64,000 bases of DNA from Streptomyces flavofungini. Lineage in GTDB: Bacteria; Actinomycetota; Actinomycetes; Streptomycetales; Streptomycetaceae. Positions 18,562 through 28,973 of this stretch are shown here, one piece after another. The position numbers and the translations under genes were made by a program. A model generated the notes under the pieces. That model was given only the letters and a program-made list of their open reading frames with translations, was not told the origin of the DNA and made no database searches. Positions within the stretch are counted from its first letter, which is position 1, and each line of letters opens with the position of its first letter. Location of the stretch: the NCBI RefSeq assembly GCF_030388665.1, contig NZ_CP128846.1, forward strand, positions 7,204,501 through 7,268,500. Direction: 5' to 3'.

Positions 18562-19753
18562 CGCGCCCGGCCACGGACCGGAGCAGGGGCGTGGCGATCA
18601 GCAGCCGCGCCCCCGCGAGGGCGTACAACGGCAGCCGGTGGTCGACGAGTTCGACGAGCGCCGCGCCCAGGGCGATGCCCGCCGCCGTCGGCGCGAACAT
18701 CAGCGTGCCCGCGGTCGCCGCGACCCGCCCCACCAGCTCCTGCGGCGCCTCGCGCTGCACGGCCGTCAGCGCGGCCACGAGCACGCACGGCAGCCCCACC
18801 CCGTTCGCGAGGCTCCCCGTGAGCACCAGCGCGTCCCACGGCAGAGCGAGGAGCACCGCCGACACCGCGGTCAGCGCGATCCCGCCGCCCGCGAACCGCC
18901 GCTCGCCCACGCGCCGCATCAGGGCGCCCGAGGCGATCCCGACGGCGACGGACCCGGCGCCCTGCGCGACGTACAGCGCGCCCGTGTACGCGGGGGAGTG
19001 GCCGAGCGCCTCGACGATCGCGTAGACGAGCGCGCCGCTGACGCCCGACGACAGCATGGTGAGCCCGCCCGCGACCACCAGCGGCCGCAGCCGCCCGTCG
19101 CCCCACAGCAGCCGGGCGCCCCGCGCGGTGCCCGCCCGCCACCCCTCCGGGTCCGGCGCCGGGCGTGCCTCCGCCACCCGGAGCAGCGCGAAGAGACCAC
19201 CGGCAAGGACGAACGTGACGGCGTCGAGCAGCGCCACCCGCGGTCCGCCCCAGGCGGCGAACACCGCGGCCCCGGCCAGCGGCGCCACCAGCTTCATGCC
19301 CTCGTTCGCGGACATCCGCAGCCCGTTGAGGTCCCCGAGCAGGTCCTTGCCGACGGCCCCCGCGACCAGGGCGGCCTCCGCCGCGTCCGTGACCACCCCG
19401 CACGCCCCGTACACCACGAGCACGGCGAACAGCAGCCACAGCCCCGCCGCACCGCCCACGCGGTCCACCCACAGCAGGGACAGCAGCAGCACCCCGAGGC
19501 CCACGTTCACGGCGACCAGCAGGGGCCGGCGCCGGGTGCGGTCGGCGAGGGTGCCGAGCAGGGGGCCGAGGAGCAGCGGGGCCCAGAGGGCGAGCGTGCA
19601 CAGGGCCGCCAGGCCGTCGGAGCCGGTCAGCTCCTTCACCCAGATGCCCGACACCAGCGTCATCGCGGAACTCCCGAACCCGGAGACCACGACCGCCGTC
19701 AGGTACAGGCCCGCGTTGCGGTCCCGCAGGACACGTCCGATCGTCGTTGCCAT
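18536..19753 (-). CDS. MFS transporter, enterobactin-exporter/DHA-like
   Basis: A 405-aa, roughly 12-helix major facilitator. The first helix is YLTAVVVSGFGSSAMTLVSG. The A-loop between helices 2 and 3 carries GTLADRTRRRPLL, the GxxxDRxxRR motif. The family includes multidrug and siderophore exporters such as EntS-like proteins, and substrate is not deducible. The ATG at 19753 is taken because upstream in-frame sequence is Arg/Ser-rich and not membrane-like. The 3' end overlaps the convergent peptidase gene by 26 bp. Confidence 0.85.
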   Translation of the reverse strand: MATTIGRVLRDRNAGLYLTAVVVSGFGSSAMTLVSGIWVKELTGSDGLAALCTLALWAPLLLGPLLGTLADRTRRRPLLVAVNVGLGVLLLSLLWVDRVGGAAGLWLLFAVLVVYGACGVVTDAAEAALVAGAVGKDLLGDLNGLRMSANEGMKLVAPLAGAAVFAAWGGPRVALLDAVTFVLAGGLFALLRVAEARPAPDPEGWRAGTARGARLLWGDGRLRPLVVAGGLTMLSSGVSGALVYAIVEALGHSPAYTGALYVAQGAGSVAVGIASGALMRRVGERRFAGGGIALTAVSAVLLALPWDALVLTGSLANGVGLPCVLVAALTAVQREAPQELVGRVAATAGTLMFAPTAAGIALGAALVELVDHRLPLYALAGARLLIATPLLRSVAGRATARRPSA

Positions 19754-19893
19754 GTGCCCGAGGCTGGTTCTGAGGCCGCGCGCAGGGCATCGGGCAGATG
19801 CCCTACGCGGCGGCGATGAGTTCGGCGCGCCCGGGGAGTCGACCTGAGGAGAAGGCCTTACCAGGGCCTCGTACGCGGACGAAGGAGAACCCC

Positions 19894-20496
19894 ATGCCGG
19901 ACGACACCGAGGCCCTGCTGCCGGACTTCGGCCCGCAGACACAACTCGTGGCGCGGCTCGCCGGAGCCGTCAAGGACGACCAGCTCGACGGGCCCACGCC
20001 CTGCCCCGACTACGCGGTGCGCCACCTCCTCGGCCACGTCGTCTTCCTGACCCTCGCCTTCACCGAGGCCGGCCGCAAAGAGCTCGGGGAGATCACGGGC
20101 ACCGACCCGGGCAGCGCCCTGCCGGACCTCGCCGAGGGCTGGCGGGAGGCACTGCCGGGGCAGCTCGCCCTGCTCGCCGAGGCGTGGCGGGACCCGGCGG
20201 CGTGGACCGGGGACACCCGGGCGGCCGACGTCGACCTGCCCGGCGACATCGCGGGCACCATCGCCATGAACGAACTCGTCCTGCACGGCTGGGACCTGGC
20301 GCGCGCCACGGGCCAGGAGTACGCCCCCGACGAGGCCGGCCTCGCCGTCTCCTACGCCATGGTGTCCGCCACGGCGGCGGAGCCGCCCGAGGCCCGGGGA
20401 AACCTCTTCGGGCCGCCGCTGCCGGTCCCCGAGGGCGCCTCGCTCCTGGACCAGGTGGTGGCCCTGAGCGGGCGCGACCCGGCGTGGCGGCCCTGA
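19894..20496 (+). CDS. DinB/maleylpyruvate isomerase-like protein (TIGR03086-type)
   Basis: A 200-aa protein of the mycothiol-dependent maleylpyruvate isomerase N-terminal superfamily, a four-helix DinB-like bundle. The motif PTPCPDYAVRHLLGHV provides the first metal histidine and NELVLHGWDLARATG the second His region, as in actinomycete TIGR03086 proteins. These are mostly uncharacterised and thought to be mycothiol-linked transferases or isomerases. The ATG at 19894 has AAGGAG 7 bases upstream. It is divergent from the MFS gene and is the only gene in its transcript. Confidence 0.82.
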   Translation: MPDDTEALLPDFGPQTQLVARLAGAVKDDQLDGPTPCPDYAVRHLLGHVVFLTLAFTEAGRKELGEITGTDPGSALPDLAEGWREALPGQLALLAEAWRDPAAWTGDTRAADVDLPGDIAGTIAMNELVLHGWDLARATGQEYAPDEAGLAVSYAMVSATAAEPPEARGNLFGPPLPVPEGASLLDQVVALSGRDPAWRP

Positions 20497-20644
20497 CCCG
20501 GGATGACCGGGCTGACCCGGTGCGACCGGGCGACCGGGAGCGACAGGTGCGCCCGGGAGTGACGGGGCGGCGCAACGACCGGTCGTCGCACAGCCGTTGA
20601 CGCGGCCCGTGCGGCGCGCCTAGCTTCATCGCGTCGTACTTCAT

Positions 20645-20662
20645 GCGTCATATATGAGACGC
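20645..20662. promoter_or_regulatory. Palindromic candidate operator of the DapA/IlvD pair (copy 3 of the shared motif)
   Basis: GCGTCATATATGAGACGC contains a perfect 10-bp palindrome TCATATATGA (20648-20657) inside GCGTC/GACGC arms. It is 23-40 bp before the ATG at 20685, the same distance as the related motif before udh. TCATRTATGAGA is shared between the two sites with a single difference. Confidence 0.65.
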
Positions 20663-20684
20663 GATACGCGAGAGGCGCGCGCCC

Positions 20685-21637
20685 ATGACTCCAGCGACCT
20701 CAGGAACCTCGGCCTCAGGGACGGCGGAGCCCCCGTGGGACGCATCGGACCCGCGCCGCGCCGCCCTCGCCGACGTCGTGGCCATCCCCGTCACCCCGTT
20801 CGCCGCGGACGGCTCCCTCGACCGCGCGGCCCACCGCGCCCTGCTGCGCCGCCTGCTCGACACGGGCGTCCGCACGCTCACGCCGAACGGCAACACCGGC
20901 GAGTTCTACGCCCTGAGCCCCGAGGAGCGGCGCGCCGTCACCGAGCTGACCGTCGCCGAGGCCGGGGAGCGGGCCGCCGTCGTCGTCGGCGTCGGGCACG
21001 ACCTGGCGACCGCGACGGCCGACGCCCGGCACGCCGCCGAGACGGGCGCGCGCCTGGTGATGGTCCACCAGCCCGCGCACCCGTACGTCTCCGGCGCCGG
21101 CTGGGTCGCCTACCACCGGGCCGTCGCCGAGGCCGTGCCCGGTCTCGGTGTCGTGCCCTACGTACGCGACGCGGCCCTGCCGGGAGCCCGGCTCGCCGAA
21201 CTGGCCGACGCCTGCCCGAACGTCACCGGTGTGAAGTACGCGGTGCCGGACGCGGCACGCTTCGCGGCGTTCGCGCGGGACGCGGGCGCCGAGCGGTTCG
21301 TGTGGGTGGCGGGCCTCGCGGAGCCGTACGCGCCCGCGTACTTCTCGGCCGGGGCGACCGGCTTCACCTCGGGCCTGGTCAACGTGGCGCCGCTGCTCTC
21401 GTTCGCGATGCTGGGGGCGCTGCGGGAGGGCGACCACGGCACGGCGATGGCGGTGTGGGAGCGGATCCGCCGCTTCGAGGAACTGCGGGCCGCCGACGGC
21501 TCGGCGGCCAACGTGTCCGTGGTGAAGGAGGCGCTCGCGGTCCTCGGCCTGTGCCGCCGCGACGTACGCCCGCCGAGCAGCGTGCTGCCGGAGCCGGTGC
21601 GCGCGGAGGTCGCGCAGATCGTGGCGGGGTGGGGCCG

Positions 21638-21641
<4 letters not shown>
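20685..21641 (+). CDS. DapA-family 2-keto-3-deoxy-sugar-acid dehydratase/aldolase
   Basis: A 318-aa member of the dihydrodipicolinate synthase superfamily with a 28-residue extra N-terminus. Core features: IPVTPFAADGS, NGNTGEFYALSPEER, Tyr159 in VVPYVRD and Schiff-base Lys184 in VTGVKYAV. It is not lysine biosynthetic DapA: the context is sugar acid degradation, coupled by a GTGA overlap to an IlvD/Edd dehydratase. Together they would dehydrate a pentonate or similar aldonate to a 2-keto-3-deoxy acid and then convert that either to alpha-ketoglutarate semialdehyde (dehydratase, as for 2-keto-3-deoxy-L-arabinonate) or by aldol cleavage. The dehydratase option fits the semialdehyde dehydrogenase at 31127, but sequence alone cannot choose. 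Confidence 0.87.
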
Positions 21642-23386
<1,745 letters not shown>

Positions 23387-23390
23387 CTGG

Positions 23391-23424
23391 CTAGGTTGCA
23401 TTCCTAACTAGGTCGTTCTACGGT
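23391..23424 (+). promoter_or_regulatory. Promoter with overlapping palindrome ahead of the CPBP-PadR-HAAS operon
   Basis: TTGCAT (23396-23401) and TACGGT (23419-23424), 17 bp apart, resemble the -35 and -10 of a HrdB-type promoter. The -35 sits inside TAGG-N7-CCTA (23392-23406). CTAGG occurs twice, 17 bp apart (23391, 23408). Likely bound by the PadR regulator encoded in the operon (inference). Confidence 0.6.
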
Positions 23425-23458
23425 CTGGGCAGTTCACAAGACCGGGGGGCGCACGACC

Positions 23459-24211
23459 ATGTCATCCATCCTCACGCCGGACTTTGCACCGGAGTTCTCC
23501 GGCGCCGCCACGGCCCTCGCGGGCGCGCTCGGCGCCTACCTGCTGCTCGTCGAGCCGTGGCTCGGCCGCCGCATGTACGCCTCGCTGGCGCGCCGCCGCG
23601 CGAGCGAACCACGCGCGCTCGTGCGCTACTTCACCCTCTCCATCAGCCTCTGGTGGGCGTTCGCCGCACTGGCGGTGACGACCCTGCTGCTCTCGCCGGA
23701 CGCGAGGGCGACGGACTTCGGCATGGCTCTGCCCGAGGACCCGCTCTTCTTCGTCCCCGTGGTCCTCCTCTTCGCCGCGATCGCCGTCGCGTCCGGGCGG
23801 GCCTTCCGGGACATGGCCAAGGAGGGCAAGCACATCCCGGGCCGCGCCGCGATCGAGGCGATGCTGCCGCGCACCGGCGCGGAGCGGCGGCTCGCGATCG
23901 CCGCGGCGGTGACCGACGGCATCTGCGCGGAGCTGGTCTACCGCGGCCTGCTCATCGCCTTCGGCGTCGGCGCCCTCGGCCTCGACCCCTACCTGGCGGC
24001 GGCGCTCGCGCTCGCCGTGTACGCGCTCGCGGGCTGGTACCAGGGCGGTGCCGGCATCGTCGTCCTCGCCCTCTTCGGCGCGCTGCTCACCGGCCTGTAC
24101 CTGGCCACCGGCAGCCTGCTCCTGCCCATCGCCGTGCACGCCATGATCAGCGTGCGCGACCTGCTGATCCCCGCGCCCGAACTGCCCCGGACCCAGGGCG
24201 GCACGGCATGA
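23459..24211 (+). CDS. CPBP (Abi)-family intramembrane protein with degenerate protease motif
   Basis: A 250-aa membrane protein with about seven helices. The third block looks like the CPBP/Rce1-type EExxxR motif, but reads AELVYRGL, so the first glutamate is replaced by Ala. The FxxxH position is replaced by a Gly-Trp-Tyr stretch (YALAGWYQGG). The last motif histidine is present in IAVHAMISVRDL. Proteolytic activity is therefore doubtful and it may be a pseudo-enzyme. It is the first gene of an operon with PadR and a HAAS-domain protein; its stop overlaps the PadR start (ATGA). Confidence 0.78.
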   Translation: MSSILTPDFAPEFSGAATALAGALGAYLLLVEPWLGRRMYASLARRRASEPRALVRYFTLSISLWWAFAALAVTTLLLSPDARATDFGMALPEDPLFFVPVVLLFAAIAVASGRAFRDMAKEGKHIPGRAAIEAMLPRTGAERRLAIAAAVTDGICAELVYRGLLIAFGVGALGLDPYLAAALALAVYALAGWYQGGAGIVVLALFGALLTGLYLATGSLLLPIAVHAMISVRDLLIPAPELPRTQGGTA

Positions 24212-24546
24212 CCGCGGACCGGCGCGCCAGCTGGTTCAAGGGCGTGCTCGACCTCCTGGTCCTCGCCTCCCTCACCGACGGCGAGAGCTACGGCTACGAG
24301 ATCGCCAAGCAGCTCGGCGCGGCGGGCTTCGGGCAGATCAAGGGCGGCACGCTGTACCCCGTCCTCAACCGCCTGGAGGAGGCGGGCCTGGTGGCGGCGG
24401 AGTTCCGCGCGACGGAGAAGGGGCCGGGCAGGCGCTATTACACCCTCACCGCCGGGGGCCGCGAAGTCCTCTCCTCCCAGGGGGCGTTGTGGCTGGCCTT
24501 CGACGGTTCGGTACGTGAGGTCCTGGCGAAGGCGGGAGTGCGATGA
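24208..24546 (+). CDS. PadR-family transcriptional regulator
   Basis: A 112-aa winged-helix regulator. The PadR N-terminal domain covers nearly the whole protein: LDLLVLASLTDGESYGYEI, IKGGTLYPVLNRLEEAGLV and GPGRRYYTLT. It lacks the longer coiled C-terminal dimer domain and is a short PadR (subfamily 2 size). The ATG overlaps the previous stop and its own stop overlaps the next ATG, so the three genes are translated together. It probably autorepresses through the TAGG-N7-CCTA site at 23392. Confidence 0.9.
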   Translation: MTADRRASWFKGVLDLLVLASLTDGESYGYEIAKQLGAAGFGQIKGGTLYPVLNRLEEAGLVAAEFRATEKGPGRRYYTLTAGGREVLSSQGALWLAFDGSVREVLAKAGVR

Positions 24547-25325
24547 ACTCGGCGGACACGGCTGCTTCGTACCTGGACGGACTCGGTGCGAGGCTGCGGG
24601 AGCAGGGGCTGCCCGCCGAGCACGTCCGGGTGACCGTCGCGGACCTCGCGGCGCACCTGGCGGAGTGCGGGGGCACGGCGGAGGAGGAGTTCGGGCCGGT
24701 CGAGGAGTTCGCTCGCGAGCTGGCACCCGGGGCGATGGGGGTCCCCCCTGCTCGAGCGAAGCCGAGAGCTTGGGGGAGGGAGGCCCCGCCCCGGGCAGAG
24801 GGGGACTCCCGGACCGAGGTCTGGCGGTGGACCGCCGACACGTTCGTCGACGAGGAGCTCATCGGCCGGTTCGGCGACGAGGGCTGGGAGATGCGGCGGG
24901 TCGACGCGGTCGGCCGGTTCGTCTGCCACCGGGACCTCGACCGCCCCCAGCGGTGGGAGTACCGGCGGGAGCTGGTCACACGCGGCCGCGAGGGCCTTGA
25001 CGAGCGGCTGGCGCCCGAGGGCTGGGAGGCCTGCGGCGACTGGGTGGTGTACGCGTGGTTCAAGCGCCCGCGCGCGGCGAGCCTCGGCCCCGCCGCGGAA
25101 CTGTCCACGATCCCCGCACCCCCCACCCGCCGCACCTACTTCAGCCCCCGCTTCTACGCTCTGCTGGGCCTGTTGGTGATCGCCCTTGCCGCGTCCGGCG
25201 TGACCATCGCACTCCGGGACGGGGAGGCGTCCTCCGGCCTGGGCTATGTGGCGGGCCTCCTGGCCGGGGCGGCGGTGCCGGTGGCCCTGTTCGTGGCCTG
25301 GCGCAGGTGGCGCAACCGTACGTGA
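24543..25325 (+). CDS. HAAS-domain membrane protein, PadR operon partner
   Basis: A 260-aa protein of unknown function. Residues 1-60 form a small helical domain (YLDGLGARLREQGLPAEHV... EEFARELAPG) like the HAAS domain that typically accompanies PadR regulators. Residues 62-80 (GAMGVPPARAKPRAWGRE) are encoded by a Streptomyces repeat inserted in frame. A central region with two WE/W-rich segments (DEGWEMRRV, APEGWEACGDW) looks like a DUF2812-type fold. Two C-terminal transmembrane helices (about 203-222, 232-252) end in RRWRNRT. HAAS proteins are thought to relay signals to their PadR partner; here that is inference. Confidence 0.75.
   Translation: MNSADTAASYLDGLGARLREQGLPAEHVRVTVADLAAHLAECGGTAEEEFGPVEEFARELAPGAMGVPPARAKPRAWGREAPPRAEGDSRTEVWRWTADTFVDEELIGRFGDEGWEMRRVDAVGRFVCHRDLDRPQRWEYRRELVTRGREGLDERLAPEGWEACGDWVVYAWFKRPRAASLGPAAELSTIPAPPTRRTYFSPRFYALLGLLVIALAASGVTIALRDGEASSGLGYVAGLLAGAAVPVALFVAWRRWRNRT
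24736..24778. repeat. Streptomyces short repeat (family 2) inside the HAAS gene
   Basis: The stretch with CTGCTCGAGCGAAGCCGAGA flanked by a C-run and a G-run can form a hairpin. This element is one I recall as common between Streptomyces genes. Here it lies wholly inside an open frame and is read through as GVPPARAKPRAW. A related copy is at 52109-52145. Confidence 0.7.
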
Positions 25326-25400
25326 AGGGCACGGCTCGGCCGGGGCGTGGCGCCGCGGGGGCGGGGCGACGGCGCGCAGCGCCGGGACAGAGAGTCCCGG

Positions 25401-26846
25401 CTAGCGCAGAGCCGCTCGCATCATCGCCGAAGCCACCGGCGCGGCCAGCCCGTTCCCGCTGACCTCGGACCGCGCGGCGTCCGACGACTCCACGATCACG
25501 GCGACAGCGACCTCCTTGCCGCCCGCGCCCTTGGCGTACGAGGTGAACCAGGCGTACGGCGTCTTGGAGTTGTTCTCGCCGTGCTGAGCGGTACCGGTCT
25601 TGCCGCCGACGACGGCTCCGTCGATCTTCGCGTTGGTGCCGGTGCCCTCCTCGACGACCGTCCGCATGGCGGACTGCAAGCCCTCGGCGGTCCCGGCACT
25701 CATGACCCGCTTCGAGCCCCCGTCGCCGTAGTCCCGCAGCACGTTGCCGTCCGCGTCGGTCACCTTCGACACCATGTGCGGCGAGGCCAGCTCCCCGCCG
25801 TTGGCGATGGCGGCGGACACGAGGGCCATCTGCAGCGGGGTGGCCGTCACGTCGAACTGCCCGATGCCGGTGAGCGCGGTCTGCGCCTTGTCCATGCCGG
25901 AGGGGTAGGAGCTCTTCGCCGCCCGCACGGGCACGTCCAGCTTGTCGGCGTTGAAGCCGAACTTCTCGGCCTGGGCCTTGACCTTGTCCTGCCCGAGGTC
26001 GACGGCCATCTTGGCGAAGACGTTGTTGCAGGAGTAGCGCAGGGCCGTGCGGATGGTGGCGTCCGCGCAGGGCGCGGAGGCGTTCTCGTTCTTGAGGACG
26101 GTGCGCGTCCCGGGCAGCGTGTACGGGTCGGGGCTCGCGGTCTTCTCGTCGACCGACCCGTAGAGCCCGCTCTCCAGCGCCGCCGCCGCGACGACCAGCT
26201 TGAACGTCGAACCGGGCGGCAGCGGCTGGCGCAGCGCGCGGTTCACCATCGGCTTGTCCTCGTCGGAGGTGAGGGCCTTCCACGCGTCGCCGTCGGTGGA
26301 ACCGCTGATCTTCGACGGGTCGTAGGACGGCGTGGAGACCATGCCGAGGATCTTCCCGGTCTTCGGGTCGACGGCGACGGCCGCGCCCTTCTTGTCGCCG
26401 AGCGCCTTGTACGCGGCCTTCTGCACGGCCGGGTCGATGGTCGTGAGGACGTCACCGGGGTCGGCACGCTTGTTGGTGAGCGTGTCGAGGGGGTTCTTGA
26501 GGCGGTTGTCGGTGCCGTCGAGGACGTCCTTGTAGATGCCCTCCAGCTGGGTGGCCCCGTACACCTGTGAGCTGTAGCCGGTGACGGCGGAGTACAGCGG
26601 GCCGTCCTTGTAGGTGCGTTTGTACGCCAGGTCACCGCCCTTCGTGCGCTTCGAGCCGGTGACGGCGTCCCCGGCCACGATGATGTCGCCCAGCGGGTAC
26701 GCGTACTGCTCGATCACGTTGCGCCGGTTCAGCTTGTCGTCCGCGAGTGCCTTGGAGTCGTGGAACTGCACCCAGGTCGCCCGCACAAGCAGGGCGAGCA
26801 CCAGGAGCAGCACGAACACCGAGGTGTGCCTGATCGTCTTGTTCAT
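25401..26846 (-). CDS. Class B penicillin-binding protein (PBP2/PbpA-like transpeptidase)
   Basis: A 481-aa membrane-anchored transpeptidase. One N-terminal transmembrane helix (about 8-27, TSVFVLLLVLALLVRATW) is followed by a dimerisation domain and the transpeptidase domain. The active-site motifs are intact: SxxK as Ser213-TFK216, SxN as Ser272-Cys-Asn274, and KTG at 416-418. It cross-links peptidoglycan on the outer face and is a beta-lactam target. It resembles the PbpA/FtsI-like PBPs found in several copies in Streptomyces. No RodA/FtsW partner adjoins it here, so it is an additional copy outside the rod/dcw loci. ATG at 26846 preferred over the upstream MACSSSRE extension. Confidence 0.92.
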   Translation of the reverse strand: MNKTIRHTSVFVLLLVLALLVRATWVQFHDSKALADDKLNRRNVIEQYAYPLGDIIVAGDAVTGSKRTKGGDLAYKRTYKDGPLYSAVTGYSSQVYGATQLEGIYKDVLDGTDNRLKNPLDTLTNKRADPGDVLTTIDPAVQKAAYKALGDKKGAAVAVDPKTGKILGMVSTPSYDPSKISGSTDGDAWKALTSDEDKPMVNRALRQPLPPGSTFKLVVAAAALESGLYGSVDEKTASPDPYTLPGTRTVLKNENASAPCADATIRTALRYSCNNVFAKMAVDLGQDKVKAQAEKFGFNADKLDVPVRAAKSSYPSGMDKAQTALTGIGQFDVTATPLQMALVSAAIANGGELASPHMVSKVTDADGNVLRDYGDGGSKRVMSAGTAEGLQSAMRTVVEEGTGTNAKIDGAVVGGKTGTAQHGENNSKTPYAWFTSYAKGAGGKEVAVAVIVESSDAARSEVSGNGLAAPVASAMMRAALR

Positions 26847-26934
26847 CTCACGGGAGGACGAGCACGCCACCGCCTCGCGTTCCCCACTTGCGCCGATGTG
26901 TCCGTTTTCTCAGGAACTCCTCATGAACCCGGCC

Positions 26935-27600
26935 TCACGCATTCCGCATGAACCCGGCCTCGTACGCCGCGATCACCGCCTGCGTCCGGTCCCGCGCCCC
27001 CGTCTTCGCGAGGACCGCCGCCACGTGCGTCTTCACCGTCGCGGGGCCGACCTCCATCCGCTCGGCGATCTCCGCGTTGGTGAGACCGCCCGCCATGTGC
27101 CGCAGCACCTCGCTCTCGCGTGTGGTGAGCCGCGCCACCCAGGGCGCCTGCGCGGTCTCGGCGCGCGCGTGCTCGGCGGCGAGGGCGCGTACGGCCGCGG
27201 GGAACAGCAGCGAGTCGCTGCGCGCCACGAGCCGCACCGCCTGCACCAGCGCCTCCGCCTCGGCCCGCTTCAGCAGGAAGCCGGACGCCCCGGCGCGCAG
27301 CGCCTCGTACACGTACGCGTCGTTCTCGAAGGTGGTGACGACGACGATGCGGGGCGGCTCGGGCATCGTCTGGAGGATCTGCTCGGTGGCGCGGATGCCG
27401 TCGATCTCCGGCATGCGTACGTCCATGAGCACCACGTCGGGCTTCAGCTCGCGCACCACGGACACCGCCTCGGCGCCGGTCGCCGCCTCACCGACGATCT
27501 CCAGGTCGGGCTCGGCGGCGAGGATGGCGCGCAGCGCGGTGCGCACCATCCGCTCGTCGTCGGCGAGGACGATGCGCAGCGGGGCGGCGGGGTCGGTCAT
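26935..27600 (-). CDS. NarL/LuxR-family response regulator
   Basis: A 221-aa response regulator. The receiver domain (about 8-125) has Asp14-Asp15, phospho-acceptor Asp60 in VLMDVRMP and a Lys in GFLLKRAE. The LuxR helix-turn-helix is near the C-terminus (LTTRESEVLRHMAGGLTNAEIA). Its ATG overlaps the stop of the histidine kinase gene (27597-27600), making a cognate pair. Target genes are unknown; the adjacent PBP gene 88 bp away on the same strand is a candidate. Confidence 0.92.
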   Translation of the reverse strand: MTDPAAPLRIVLADDERMVRTALRAILAAEPDLEIVGEAATGAEAVSVVRELKPDVVLMDVRMPEIDGIRATEQILQTMPEPPRIVVVTTFENDAYVYEALRAGASGFLLKRAEAEALVQAVRLVARSDSLLFPAAVRALAAEHARAETAQAPWVARLTTRESEVLRHMAGGLTNAEIAERMEVGPATVKTHVAAVLAKTGARDRTQAVIAAYEAGFMRNA

Positions 27601-28973
27601 GGGTGTCCCTTCAGGGGCAGTCGTACGTGGAGTCGCCAGGTGGTGGCGGCCGGGGCTGTGGGCGTGCCGTCGGCCGGGGCGGCGGCATCGGGCGGGCCGT
27701 CGACGGGTCCGGCCCGGGCCGTGCCGCCGAGGAGGCGGGCCCGGTCGGCGATGCCGCGCAGGCCGTGGCCGCCGCCCGTGCGGGTGGGCGCCGCCCCGCT
27801 CCCGCCGGCGGGCAGCGTGTTCTCGGCGACGATCTCGAGGCCGGAGCCGTCGAGGGCGACGCGCAGCGTCACGACGGTGTCCGCCCCCGCGTGCTTGAGC
27901 GCGTTGCTGAGGGCTTCCTGCACGATGCGGTAGCCCTCGCGGGACACCATCGGCGGCAGCGCGTCCGCGTACGCGGCCCCGGGCCCTGAGGTGCCGAGGA
28001 CCTCCGGGTCGATGTCCGCGTCGACGCGCAGGCCGCCCGCCCGGGTGCGGTCGATCAGCCCGGCGAGGTCGCCGCCGAGCGTGGGTGCCGGTGCGGTGGA
28101 GCCGCGCTCGCCGCCCTCGCGCAGCACACCGAGGACGGCGTCCAGCTCACCGACGGTCCGCCGGGTGGTGTCCTCGATGGCGGCCAGGGCCTCGCGGACG
28201 AACTCGGGGTCCCGGTCGAGGACTTTGCGGGCCGCGCTCGCCTGGAGCGTGACGGCGCTCAGCGCGTGGCCCACCGAGTCGTGCAGCTCGCGGGCGAGCC
28301 GGTTGCGCACGGCCAGGTCGGCGGCGCGGCGCTCGGCGTCGGCGAGGCGGTCGGCGGGCGTGGGCCCGAGCAGCAGCGGTGCCCAGCGCGCGAGGAGGGC
28401 ACCCGCACCCGCCACGCACCCGGCGAGCGCGGCGAGGAACAGGGTGCCCGTGACCGGCGCGAGCGCGAGCACCCAGGGTTCCCGCAGGTTCTCGGGGAGC
28501 CCCAGCCAGGAGTCCCCGAGGACCACGAAGACCGGCAGGAGGAGCTGGAAGGTCGCGAACGGCACGAGTCCGAGCGTCATCCCGCTGATGATCCCGCCGA
28601 AGCCGAGGTGCAGCGTGAACCAGGCGACGGTCCGCCCGCGCGCGGCCCGCGACCGCGGCGGCCCGTCGGCGAGCGACGCGTCGGGGACCTGGCACAGCGC
28701 CCGCACCGCCGCCACCGACATCGGCCGGGTCAGCGGGAACAGCGCGGTGATCGCTGCCAGCGGCAGCCCGAACGCGAACGACAGGAGCTGGGAGGTGAAC
28801 GAACCGAACATCATCTTCTCGCCGAGCAGCGGCCCGGCCATCGTCGACCCGACGAAGACGTACGGCATCGCGAGCGCGCCGCCGAGGATCAGATGGATCC
28901 ACCGCCGCCGCGTCCGCCGCCCGACGAGGACCGTGGCGAGCCGCCGCGCACCACCCGAGGACGGTCGTCTCAC
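27597..28973 (-). CDS. Sensor histidine kinase (HisKA_3, NarL-partner type)
   Basis: A 458-aa kinase. The N-terminal half carries four or five transmembrane helices (for example WIHLILGGALAMPYVFVGS, LLPVFVVLGDSW). The dimerisation domain holds the phospho-accepting His231 in LARELHDSVGHALSAVTLQ, the HisKA_3 hallmark. The ATPase domain has the N box ALSNALKHAG and the G box GGGHGLRGIADRARLLGG. The GTG start overlaps the stop of the membrane protein gene upstream (GTGA). There is no obvious periplasmic domain, so the signal is probably sensed within the membrane or through the coupled membrane protein. Confidence 0.9.
   Translation of the reverse strand: MRRPSSGGARRLATVLVGRRTRRRWIHLILGGALAMPYVFVGSTMAGPLLGEKMMFGSFTSQLLSFAFGLPLAAITALFPLTRPMSVAAVRALCQVPDASLADGPPRSRAARGRTVAWFTLHLGFGGIISGMTLGLVPFATFQLLLPVFVVLGDSWLGLPENLREPWVLALAPVTGTLFLAALAGCVAGAGALLARWAPLLLGPTPADRLADAERRAADLAVRNRLARELHDSVGHALSAVTLQASAARKVLDRDPEFVREALAAIEDTTRRTVGELDAVLGVLREGGERGSTAPAPTLGGDLAGLIDRTRAGGLRVDADIDPEVLGTSGPGAAYADALPPMVSREGYRIVQEALSNALKHAGADTVVTLRVALDGSGLEIVAENTLPAGGSGAAPTRTGGGHGLRGIADRARLLGGTARAGPVDGPPDAAAPADGTPTAPAATTWRLHVRLPLKGHP

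Noticed and set aside
20654-21637. Upstream extension of the IlvD/Edd frame to 20654
   Set aside because: It overlaps the DapA-family gene in another frame and has no dehydratase similarity; the GTG at 21638 is in the normal place.
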